Positions 5,222 to 12,913 of a DNA stretch of 35,824 bases are shown piece after piece. Origin of the DNA: a virus; the IMG/VR virus record IMGVR_UViG_3300029957_000024, positions 1 through 35,824 of that record. One strand, given 5' to 3'. A model generated the notes under the pieces. It saw nothing but the letters and a program-made list of their open reading frames with translations, searched no databases and was not told where the DNA came from. A program made the position numbers and the translations under genes. The stretch's first letter is position 1; each line of letters starts with the position of its first letter.

Positions 5222-6166
5222 TCAGGCGCCGTGCAGTACCGTGCGCACCGCCTGCTCAGCGGCCGCCTCGACCTGCGCTGCGGTCAGGGTGCCGGCCGGA
5301 GAGCTCGGCAGGTCCGCAGCGACAGCGGCGGCGAGCGGGCCCGCCAGGGCGGTGGTGAGCGCGGCGACGTCGACGGTGGCGAGCCGGCCGAGCATGGTCG
5401 AGCCGACACCGGGAAGCGCCGCCGGGTCCTGGCCGGTGAGCTTGCACCAGTACGGGGCCTCCCCTGCCGGGATCGGGATGACCTGGCTGCCGGCGATAAC
5501 GACGACGTTCGTAGCGGACTGCGCGGCAACAATCATGTCCGTGTCTCCCTTGGTGATCGTGATCGGGTCAATGGAACGGTGCTGGAACCATCCGTGCGCG
5601 AGCATCTGGTCGAGAGTGCCCCGGAACGCCGACGCGTCGAGGTTCGCGTGCCCGGGGATGGCGATCCGGGACCCGTACTGCCAGAGGTCTTCGCCGATCC
5701 ACTGCGGGTTGCTGTCGCCGCCGTGCGCGGCGTACACCCCGGTGATGGTGCCGGCCGGGTTGGAGAGGTAGTCGGCGCGCCACCACCCGCCGTAGCCCGC
5801 CTCGGGCTTGGCCCCGAAGTAGATCCCGGCGAGGGTCTGGCCGAGGGCCCGCAGCCGGTCGGCGATGGCGTAGGCGTCATCGCGGGTCGCGCCCGCCTCG
5901 GTGTCCAGCCAGATCGGGATCGGGGGCGGGTCGACGCGGTGAATGTTCGCGGCCTGCGCGTCGTAGTTCCCCGGGTGCACGAAGTGGTAGCTGGCGACGG
6001 GGAAGTTCAGGGCCAGCGCCTCATCGACCCAGCCCGCGAAGTAAGGGTTGACGTACCCGCCGGCCTCCGTGCACTTCACGATCACTGCGGAGTATCCGGC
6101 CGCCTGCAGGTCGGCGATCCGCAGACCCGCCTGATACGAAGAGATGTCAGCGACGAAGACGGTCAC
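5222..6166 (-). CDS. GH25-type muramidase endolysin, 314 aa
   Basis: GTG at 6166 is preceded by GGAGG. The N-terminal domain (about residues 1-195) reads as a glycoside hydrolase family 25 lysozyme: VADISSYQ (Asp7), VIVKCTEAGGY (Glu34), PIWLDTEAG (Asp88, Glu90) and EDLWQYGSRIAIPG. It would cleave the MurNAc-GlcNAc bond of peptidoglycan. After residue 210 a second module starts (MIVAAQSATNVVVIAGSQVI), followed by an Ala-rich helical tail (VDVAALTTALAGPLAAAVAA). No signal peptide, so release depends on a holin; membrane-protein candidates follow directly downstream. An internal ribosome-binding site and ATG at 5536 may allow separate synthesis of the C-terminal 104 residues. Confidence 0.88.
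   Translation of the reverse strand: MTVFVADISSYQAGLRIADLQAAGYSAVIVKCTEAGGYVNPYFAGWVDEALALNFPVASYHFVHPGNYDAQAANIHRVDPPPIPIWLDTEAGATRDDAYAIADRLRALGQTLAGIYFGAKPEAGYGGWWRADYLSNPAGTITGVYAAHGGDSNPQWIGEDLWQYGSRIAIPGHANLDASAFRGTLDQMLAHGWFQHRSIDPITITKGDTDMIVAAQSATNVVVIAGSQVIPIPAGEAPYWCKLTGQDPAALPGVGSTMLGRLATVDVAALTTALAGPLAAAVAADLPSSPAGTLTAAQVEAAAEQAVRTVLHGA
5534..5549 (-). promoter_or_regulatory. Internal ribosome-binding site and ATG in the endolysin
   Basis: On the minus strand AAGGGAG lies 8 nt before an in-frame ATG at 5536. Translation from here would give the 104-residue C-terminal part of the endolysin alone (5222-5536), starting MIVAAQSATNVVV. The start coincides with the visible boundary between the GH25 domain and the second module. 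Internal starts giving free wall-binding subunits are known in some endolysins of Gram-positive phages. Confidence 0.5.
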
Positions 6167-6201
6167 TGCGGTCCTCCAGGTTTCAGGCGTTGCATGGCGA
6201 A

Positions 6202-6229
6202 GGCCCCGAGCTGGGGGTTGCTCGGGGCC
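6202..6229. terminator. 10-bp perfect hairpin between tail gene and endolysin
   Basis: GGCCCCGAGC (6202-6211), 8-nt loop, GCTCGGGGCC (6220-6229). It lies in the 6167-6281 gap after the SGNH tail gene. No long T tract follows on either strand (CTTCG on the minus strand), so it may be a partial terminator or attenuator between structural and lysis genes. Confidence 0.65.
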
Positions 6230-6281
6230 TCCGGTCTGGTGGTGGCGGGATGCTGCGTAGCCGCGACATTATGCCCAACGG

Positions 6282-8006
6282 TCAGGCGGCCAGGAAGCGG
6301 CCGGCAATCTGGTCGGCGACATAGAGGCCGAGTTGGTCATGGCCCTCCTGGGACAGGTGCGTGCCATCGCTTGACACGATCACGTCACAGTTGCCTACGC
6401 CCGTGGTCGTACCGACCTTGCCGGTGCCGGTCCAGAAGTTCGCCCCCACCGCCGTGACGGCCGCCCCTGACGCATGGGTGGCGCTCAGGGCCGCGTTCAG
6501 GGTGTACGTGTAGGGGCCGACACCGGAAATGTTCGTGACGATGCGCCGCTCCCGCGCGGCCCCGGTGTCGATCTCGACGGTGGAGCGGATCGGGGTGAAT
6601 ACGGCGGCCACACTCACGGTGGTGGCGCCGCTGCTGGCCTGCGCGGACAGGGTCGTGGATCCAGCATTGTCGGTAGGGCCGGTGAGGAACGGGATAAACG
6701 GCAACCCTGCCACGACCGCGGCGGTCTGGAGCGCGGCGTCGGTGTCGAGGACCGCCGTAGTGACTGCTTCGACACCGGAATTCCACAGCACGCCCAGGAC
6801 GATCTGGCGTGTGCTCGGGAGCGCGGCGGCGACCTGCGCGAAGCATGCGGCCGCGGCGGCCTGGACGGCAGCGGCGGACGAAGCCGTATCGTTGTGGCCG
6901 CCTTCCCAGATCACCAGATCGGGTGCATAGGCGATCACATCCGCGGCGACACGGTCCCCGAACTTGACCGTCCCCCCGCCGCCCGGGTTGATGTACCCGG
7001 TCCCACCGATCCCCGAGGACCACACGTCGGGCCAGCCCAACGCAGAGGCCATCTTGCGGACCCAGTTCGTCACGCCGTACCCATTCGACCCTGTGCCAGC
7101 GGTGTAGGAGTCGCCCATGACGATCACTCGGGGGCCGCGCACCTCCGGCGCCCACACGCTGTCGGTGGGTCCGGTCATGACCCCACCGAACACGCCCGTA
7201 GAGTCCAGCCTGATCCGATGCTGACCCCTGGCGGCGAAGGTGACGGGCAGGAAGTAGACGCTGCCGGTGTTGCCCACACTGGTCGCGGCCGACGCGACAA
7301 GCTCACCGTCGACCCACAGCCGGTAAAAACTCGTGATTCCCTTGAACAGCAGTTCGAGCGCACCCGCACCGGAGTACTCAAACTCATATCCGATGCTCGG
7401 CATCTTCGTGTCGTTGGTGGCCCCGGTGATGCTGTTCGAGGTCACATAGAGGCTATTGGGGCTGCTCGTGCCGTAGGGGGCGATGGCCGCGCCCTGCGTG
7501 TAGGCGAAATACCTGCTGGTCTGCAAGGCGGTCGATCCGCCGGACTCGCCGACCGGCTTCCATGCGATGGCCGAGACGATCGCGGTCGCGGTCGCCAGCG
7601 CGCCAACCGTAGGCGGGGATGCCATCACGACATCCACCTGACTGCGCCTCGGCAGGGTCCGACGCGTTCCGAACTTCGCCGCCGGGAGGGGTGCATAGGT
7701 GCCCGGAAGGGCGGCAGCGACCGCGGCGGCCGAGCCGGCAGGGTCATAGTCCGGTGCGCCCGCCGGTGGCGCGGCCGGGGTGCTCACCGGCGTCGGGTCC
7801 ACGGTGACCACTGCGGTGCCCACGCCGGTCGTCGCCGTCAGCGCGATCCCCGCCGTGACGAGCACCTGCGTGGCCTGCCCAGGCCCGACCTTCGCACCGG
7901 ACGACAACGTCACGAACCCGGGCCCAGTGTTGGAGATGTTCATCAGCCGGGTGGACGCCGCGGCATCCAGGGTGGTCGGGCTCGTCGTGACGGTCACGCT
8001 GGCCAT
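6282..8006 (-). CDS. Tail protein with SGNH/GDSL hydrolase domain, 574 aa
   Basis: ATG at 8006 with AAAGGA 8 nt upstream. Residues 1-75 form a small beta domain (MASVTVTTSPTTLDAAASTR), then an Ala-rich linker and a beta-rich region to about 290. The SGNH domain follows: VIVMGDSYTAG (nucleophile Ser300), SSGIGGTGYINPG (block II Gly), WEGGHNDTAS (block III, Asn372) and SSDGTHLSQEGH (Asp547, His550). A beta-type insertion at about 447-522 (TTLSAQASSGATTVSVAAVF) separates blocks III and V. SGNH enzymes are esterases or deacetylases; on a phage tail the likely target is an acylated cell-surface polysaccharide. As the last tail gene before lysis it is probably a receptor-binding or depolymerising tail-tip protein. 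All catalytic blocks are present. Confidence 0.85.
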   Translation of the reverse strand: MASVTVTTSPTTLDAAASTRLMNISNTGPGFVTLSSGAKVGPGQATQVLVTAGIALTATTGVGTAVVTVDPTPVSTPAAPPAGAPDYDPAGSAAAVAAALPGTYAPLPAAKFGTRRTLPRRSQVDVVMASPPTVGALATATAIVSAIAWKPVGESGGSTALQTSRYFAYTQGAAIAPYGTSSPNSLYVTSNSITGATNDTKMPSIGYEFEYSGAGALELLFKGITSFYRLWVDGELVASAATSVGNTGSVYFLPVTFAARGQHRIRLDSTGVFGGVMTGPTDSVWAPEVRGPRVIVMGDSYTAGTGSNGYGVTNWVRKMASALGWPDVWSSGIGGTGYINPGGGGTVKFGDRVAADVIAYAPDLVIWEGGHNDTASSAAAVQAAAAACFAQVAAALPSTRQIVLGVLWNSGVEAVTTAVLDTDAALQTAAVVAGLPFIPFLTGPTDNAGSTTLSAQASSGATTVSVAAVFTPIRSTVEIDTGAARERRIVTNISGVGPYTYTLNAALSATHASGAAVTAVGANFWTGTGKVGTTTGVGNCDVIVSSDGTHLSQEGHDQLGLYVADQIAGRFLAA

Positions 8007-8055
8007 GCGCCGGATCCTTTCAGGAGATGTGAGAAGACATGGATCGGTTGAAGGG

Positions 8056-9081
8056 TTAGAGCATCCCGGCCTGCAGGGGCGACGATTGGCGCGTTGACCG
8101 TTGCACCGCCGTGTAGGCGTGGCCGTCGAGTCCGCCCTGGCGTTGCACCTGAAACAGGGGCGGCGCCAGCCCTTCACGCAGATACCGGTACCGCGGCATC
8201 TGTCCGAGGATCCGCACTCGCGGGATGTAGGGGCCGGAAGTCGGATATTGGGTGATCGTCGCTGTTGTAGACCATTCGGCCCGTGGTTCCCCAAGCCATG
8301 GAGGGCCCACCCCGCTGAGGAGGTAGGAGTCCCATGCCGCGAATTGCAGCCAGTCGCGACCAACGAACTCAGGAGCCGACCCGACCCCAACGGATTGAAA
8401 GTCGGTGTTGTAGTCGCTCCCAGGGGCCTGATCGGTGTCCAGGTTCACGGTCCCGGAAAGGACCGACGTGAACCCTGGCAATCCGATATCTCCCACACCG
8501 CCAATGCCCTCCCATCCCGCTACCCCTCCGCTCGCGTTGTAGGGGATGGTGGCCAGCGCGGGTGGGGCCGCCACGTCGTAGGTGAACGCTCCAATATGCG
8601 CCGCGGTGACCCAGTCCATCCGGTAGCCGAAGTACCAGTCGACGCTGCCCAAGGCGCCCGGGGACCCGTGCCGTCCGCCACCAATGTCGAGGTGGACGTT
8701 GTCCAACCGCAGCGGCCCTGCCGGCTCACCGTGCGGCGACTCCCATTCCAGGATGAACCCTGATGGCGGGGAGGGGACCATCGTGTCATTCACGGCCATG
8801 ATCTGCTCGCGGATGTATTTCAGGCTGACGCCCCACTCGGATGCTGATCCTTCCGGGTTGTTCGACGCCGGAAGATTCACTAGCCATTGCAGGTATGTCG
8901 GGAAACTTCCCCATGGGAGATCTGAGGGTGGCATTGACCAATGCCCTGGGTAGGCGTTCAGGGGAGCCGTCGTGGTGACGTCCGTGAACGCGGCGGCCGA
9001 CGCCCCCCATAAGAACTGCGACGCGAACGCATTGTCATCGACCGGGAAGTCGATGACCGGGCCCGTCGTCCAGTCACTCAT
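8056..9081 (-). CDS. Minor tail protein, unknown family, 341 aa
   Basis: ATG at 9081 overlaps the stop of the large hub gene as ATGA. Starts MSDWTTGPVIDFPVDDNAFA and is rich in Gly, Pro and aromatic residues (SMPPSDLPWGSFPTYLQWLV, VDWYFGYRMDWVTAAHIGAF), like a beta-structured virion protein. No enzyme motif or transmembrane segment. Position between hub and SGNH tail protein makes a tail-tip component likely; the exact role is unknown. Confidence 0.7.
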   Translation of the reverse strand: MSDWTTGPVIDFPVDDNAFASQFLWGASAAAFTDVTTTAPLNAYPGHWSMPPSDLPWGSFPTYLQWLVNLPASNNPEGSASEWGVSLKYIREQIMAVNDTMVPSPPSGFILEWESPHGEPAGPLRLDNVHLDIGGGRHGSPGALGSVDWYFGYRMDWVTAAHIGAFTYDVAAPPALATIPYNASGGVAGWEGIGGVGDIGLPGFTSVLSGTVNLDTDQAPGSDYNTDFQSVGVGSAPEFVGRDWLQFAAWDSYLLSGVGPPWLGEPRAEWSTTATITQYPTSGPYIPRVRILGQMPRYRYLREGLAPPLFQVQRQGGLDGHAYTAVQRSTRQSSPLQAGML

Positions 9082-12000
9082 ATACTCACCGGAGCCGGAA
9101 CCATCCGCCCGTTAATCCGGGTGCTGTTCGGCGAGAAGAACGCCAGCCACAGCCACGGTGGCCGCACCGACCGGTACTGGAAGCCGGCCGTGCTGCGCAA
9201 TTTCCCCGTCAGCGGCGTGCTTCCGCCAGTGAATGGGGACGTCTGGTAGCCGCGGTCGTAGCCGGCCGCCTGCCCGGGCCCGCCGATCGCCTCGATGAAC
9301 CCGGCGGTGAGCAGGTTGTCGTAGTCCCAGTCGAACGGCCCGTAGCCGTCCCCGCGGTCGACCAGCGGGTTCGCACCCACGTGCGACACCATGAAATTTG
9401 CGGTCACCGCGTCGCCGAAGAACGCCACGACGAACGGCGACGCCGGACCGTGCGTGGTCAGCTCCATCTCGGCGACCGTCCCCTGCTGCGACACCGGAAT
9501 GTGAATCACCGACCACAGGCCACCGAACAGCGCGAAGTCCGGGACCTTCCCGGCCGGCGACTCGGAGTCGAAGTCGACGACCGCGTCACGGGAGAGCACG
9601 GACCGGCGGTACTTCCGGGCCGGCATCCGCGCCGGGTCACTGGCTGCGGCGGCGTCCCGGGTCAGGATCCCCGCCAGGGTGATCAGGTCCCGGCCCCGCT
9701 CATCCACGGTCAGGCGGACCGTCATGCCGGACACCTGGACGTGCGCGATGTGCACGAGGACGTCGGCGCCCTGGAACCCCAACACCTTGATGTTGTGGCC
9801 CTCGCGGACGTCGAACCGGGAACCTTCCCGCGGGTCACCGGTCAGGATGATCTCCCCGGCCAGCCCGGGCGTCGCATTCCGCGCGAACTCGGCCGCAGCG
9901 GAGCGGACCGCTTGCGCCTTGGAGATGCCGGCGCCCATGTCCTCGTCGCGGTCGACGACCAGCAGCGTCGGATCCCACCCGCTGTTGGCGCCAGCATCGG
10001 ACCCGTCGGCCTGGTACAGCCGCGGCATGGTGGCGGCGTTGTACGCCAGCGGCATCCGGAATGCGCCGTCCAGGGAACCGCCGTTCGCGCCGACGTTGAA
10101 GCTGGCCGCCCACGTCTGCGGGCCCACCACGCCGTCGATGGTGATGCCGTAGGCCTTCTGGACGATCCGGCAGGCCGCGGCGTCCTGGGAGCTGTAGGCG
10201 CCGTCGATGGCGACCTTGGCGCCGGGGATGCCGAGGCTGTCGACGCGCTTCTGCCAGTCGCTGACACCGGTCCCTGACGTGGTTAACCCGTCGGTGGTGC
10301 CGATCGTCATCACGGTCGACGGCGACCCGAACGGGTAGGCGGGCGCGTTGTCGGGGCTGTAGTTCGGGTACTTCCAGTTCCCCCATGCGTAGCCGTTGAC
10401 ATCGACGCCGGACGCGTAGATCCGGTTCGGCGCCGACCGGGGGTCACGGGCGAGACTGACCTGCGCGCCGGGCTGCCCGAACCGGACAGTCCAGTTGACA
10501 GTGGACATGTCCTTGAGCCGCAGCTGATACGCCCGGCTCGAGGCGGTCCGCCCGATCGTCCACTGCGATGACCCGTCGTCCGTCGTCATGGTGGCCAGCA
10601 GCTGCTGGCAGAACGAAATCGGGGTGTCGGTGGAGGCGCCGCGGGCGCTGGTCGTGACCCCGGTCGTCACCCGAGAGATCGAGTTGACTCGCCGGTTCAC
10701 GATGGCGTTCAGGGTGTCCGGGACGACTGTGCCGCAGTCGGTTTCGGCCCGGTACAGCGGCGGCTTGTGGGTCTGGGTGTCGCCGGCCCACAAGTCGCCG
10801 ATGAGCTCGCAGGTCACCTTCCGGGACCGCTGGTCAATCACGACGCCGTTCGCGGAGATCTCCCCGGACCACAGGATTGTGGTTGTGGTGCCGTCCGGGT
10901 GAAGCCGGACGACGTCGACGGCCTTCCCGGCGACCAGCCATGACGGGGCGGCCTGGTAGGGGGAGGCGAGCAGCGCGGTCAGGGTGCCGGGTCCGCAGCC
11001 GAACGGTTCGGCCAGCTCGTAGTCGACGGTGATCGTCGGCATTCCGTTGTCGGCGTTGAAGTAGGTGCGGTCGGTGCCGTCGATGACGATCCGCCGCCAG
11101 CCCCAGTCTTCCTCGGTGACGGAGGCGTAATCCCAGGGCTGGACGGGCAGGCCGCGGCTGTCGAGGGTGGCGGCGTTGTAGACCCTGGACGCCCGGCGGA
11201 TCGGCTGATGCAGGGCCGGCGATGTCCCGGGCTGGTAGGCGGGGTCGAACGTCCCGGGGAGGCTCGGTGCGGGGGTGGCCGGGAAGGTGGCCGGCAGGAT
11301 GGTCATGGATCCCTCGGCGCCGAGGCTGCCAGCGGCGACGACAGCGACGCGCGTGGACCCTCGGACGCCGAGGCTCCCAGCGCCGATCTCGGCCTGCCGT
11401 GCGACCCCCTGGAATCCAAGGCTGCCTGTGGCGGCGATGGCCGCGCCAGACTGGTAGTGGGCGAGCACCCGGGCGGCCGACAACGCCGCCCCATAGATTG
11501 CGATCTTCTCCAGCTTGCCGGCCCACGACCAGCCGGCGCTGGCGATGCGCCCTAGGTAAAGGGTGTCGGTAACTGTGGTCGTGTTCATGCTTCCGGACGC
11601 GGCAGTGATCCCGGCCTGCGATCCGTTGATGAACACCCGCACATTGGTGCCGTCGAACGTGAACGCGACGTGGTACACGGTGTTGATGTTGATCGCGCCG
11701 GTCGCGGATGTGGCCGTGAACGCGGTGGTGCCGATGAAGATGATGGCGGTGAGGGCGCCGGTCGTCTCGACCCTGAACTGGTAGCGCCGGTTGTTGCTGC
11801 CGCCGCCCGGGTCCTGGCTGGCAATGGCGATGCCGTGCGACAGGGATGTGGGCCGGATCCATGCATCGGCGCTGTAGGTGGTGGCGTTCTGCCATGACGC
11901 CTGGGCGACGGTCGCCCACTGTGTGGACCCGTCGAAGGTGACCGCGGTGTCGGTGGTATCGCGCGGCATGATGCCGGTCGCGGCGAGCGTCGGCGTCCCC

Positions 12001-12119
12001 ACGTAGCTGCCGGAGTGGGATCCGCCACCGGAGTCCTGGACCGTCGTCCCGGACGGGTCCGACAGCTTCCAGTAGGCGAGAGGGCTGTCGGCGGCAACCG
12101 CGGTGTCGTACGCGGACAT
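9078..12119 (-). CDS. Large tail hub/adhesin with LamG and PG-binding domains, 1013 aa
   Basis: ATG at 12119. Residues about 1-228 form a LamG/concanavalin A-like lectin domain (SPLAYWKLSDPSGT, VTFDGSTQWATV, YHVAFTFDGTNVRVFINGSQ, GKLEKIAIYGAALSAARVLA). A linker has three GSLGxxG repeats (GSLGFQG, GSLGVRG, GSLGAEG). From about residue 300 a tail-hub-like body begins (PWDYASVTEEDWGWRRIVID, DGTDRTYF). At about residues 617-676 lies a PG_binding_1-like unit (GVSDWQKRVDSLGI, VAIDGAYSSQDA, YGITIDGVVGPQTW). The rest resembles a baseplate/hub protein, ending in a beta-rich domain. I infer that it sits at the tail tip, touches surface glycans through LamG and docks on peptidoglycan through the PG-binding unit. 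Confidence 0.8.
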   Translation of the reverse strand: MSAYDTAVAADSPLAYWKLSDPSGTTVQDSGGGSHSGSYVGTPTLAATGIMPRDTTDTAVTFDGSTQWATVAQASWQNATTYSADAWIRPTSLSHGIAIASQDPGGGSNNRRYQFRVETTGALTAIIFIGTTAFTATSATGAININTVYHVAFTFDGTNVRVFINGSQAGITAASGSMNTTTVTDTLYLGRIASAGWSWAGKLEKIAIYGAALSAARVLAHYQSGAAIAATGSLGFQGVARQAEIGAGSLGVRGSTRVAVVAAGSLGAEGSMTILPATFPATPAPSLPGTFDPAYQPGTSPALHQPIRRASRVYNAATLDSRGLPVQPWDYASVTEEDWGWRRIVIDGTDRTYFNADNGMPTITVDYELAEPFGCGPGTLTALLASPYQAAPSWLVAGKAVDVVRLHPDGTTTTILWSGEISANGVVIDQRSRKVTCELIGDLWAGDTQTHKPPLYRAETDCGTVVPDTLNAIVNRRVNSISRVTTGVTTSARGASTDTPISFCQQLLATMTTDDGSSQWTIGRTASSRAYQLRLKDMSTVNWTVRFGQPGAQVSLARDPRSAPNRIYASGVDVNGYAWGNWKYPNYSPDNAPAYPFGSPSTVMTIGTTDGLTTSGTGVSDWQKRVDSLGIPGAKVAIDGAYSSQDAAACRIVQKAYGITIDGVVGPQTWAASFNVGANGGSLDGAFRMPLAYNAATMPRLYQADGSDAGANSGWDPTLLVVDRDEDMGAGISKAQAVRSAAAEFARNATPGLAGEIILTGDPREGSRFDVREGHNIKVLGFQGADVLVHIAHVQVSGMTVRLTVDERGRDLITLAGILTRDAAAASDPARMPARKYRRSVLSRDAVVDFDSESPAGKVPDFALFGGLWSVIHIPVSQQGTVAEMELTTHGPASPFVVAFFGDAVTANFMVSHVGANPLVDRGDGYGPFDWDYDNLLTAGFIEAIGGPGQAAGYDRGYQTSPFTGGSTPLTGKLRSTAGFQYRSVRPPWLWLAFFSPNSTRINGRMVPAPVSI

Positions 12120-12120
12120 G

Positions 12121-12489
12121 TCAGGCGGACGCCGTGGCGTTGAGGTCCCAGGTGATCGCGGCGACGGGCAGGACGTCCTGGCCGGCGAACGTCTGCGACG
12201 TGATGGTCTGCTTGCCGTAGTAGGTGCCGCCTGTCACGGCCGACCAGAACCCGATCCATCCGTAAGTGCCGGCGGGGACGTCGAAGGTGGGGAGTGTCGA
12301 GGCGGTCATCGCGCCGGCGGAAGCCGCGTTCCAGGCGACCGGCTTGCGGGCGTAGGCGGGACTGCCACCGGTCGCCTCGCTGGTCCCGGTCGATCCTGGG
12401 TCGGCCGTGTGCGCGGACGCGTAGGCCATCTTCGTGCCCTCGGCGTTGAGGATGGCGTTCTTCTCGGTCGCGGTCAGAGCGCCAGACAT
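12121..12489 (-). CDS. Phage tail-associated protein, 122 aa
   Basis: ATG at 12489 with GAGG 5 nt upstream. The start MSGALTATEKNAILNAEGTK and the motif AHTADPGSTGTSEATGGSPA followed by YARKPVAWNAASAG match, from memory, a small protein found near tail genes in many phages. It is beta-rich, probably a virion component. Function not established. Confidence 0.7.
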   Translation of the reverse strand: MSGALTATEKNAILNAEGTKMAYASAHTADPGSTGTSEATGGSPAYARKPVAWNAASAGAMTASTLPTFDVPAGTYGWIGFWSAVTGGTYYGKQTITSQTFAGQDVLPVAAITWDLNATASA

Positions 12490-12496
12490 CAGGACC

Positions 12497-12913
12497 TCAC
12501 AGGGGGTAGGGATCGACGGGGACGGACAGGATGACCTCGCGCCGGTGGGAGAACGCCAGCTCGCTGATCGGCGTGGACCAGTCGGCGGCGCGCGCCCGGT
12601 AGGTGAGGGTGACCCCGTCGAAGGTGACGGCCATCTGGTAGGCGGCGGCGCTGAACGCGGTCGTGAGCGCGTCGACGGCCGTCTGCAGTGCGCTTCCCGA
12701 GGTGGCGGCGACCCGGATCTGCAGGCCGATCGTCCCGCCCTCCGGGACCGACGCCGTCTCCAGGACGCCAGCCACATCGGGGGCGGTCGAGGTGTCCCGG
12801 CGCCGGCGGATCCCGGCCGGGGTGTAGTCGGCCAGGTAGTAGGTCGTCGAGGTGTCGGTGAACGAGAACGTCGACCCGGACGACAGGGTGACGCCGTACG
12901 TGATGTCGCTCAT
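12497..12913 (-). CDS. Minor tail protein, 138 aa
   Basis: ATG at 12913 overlaps the tape-measure stop as ATGA. Begins MSDITYGVTLSSGSTFSFTD and continues with alternating beta strands (MAVTFDGVTLTYRARAADWS, REVILSVPVDPYPL). Its place directly after the tape measure is where distal tail proteins occur, but it is much shorter than typical Dit proteins. Called a minor tail protein from context only. Confidence 0.65.
   Translation of the reverse strand: MSDITYGVTLSSGSTFSFTDTSTTYYLADYTPAGIRRRRDTSTAPDVAGVLETASVPEGGTIGLQIRVAATSGSALQTAVDALTTAFSAAAYQMAVTFDGVTLTYRARAADWSTPISELAFSHRREVILSVPVDPYPL

Noticed and set aside
3898-5358. Long plus-strand reading frame of 486 codons
   Set aside because: It lies opposite the papain-like, holin-like and coiled-coil genes, has Arg/Gly/Pro-rich composition typical of antisense frames in high-GC DNA, and lacks any family pattern or ribosome-binding site.
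6474-8051. Plus-strand frame of 525 codons opposite the SGNH tail gene
   Set aside because: Antisense to a gene with intact catalytic blocks, shadow-like composition.
9381-10277. Plus-strand frame of 298 codons opposite the tail hub gene
   Set aside because: Antisense to a gene with clear domain content, with low-complexity composition and no ribosome-binding site.
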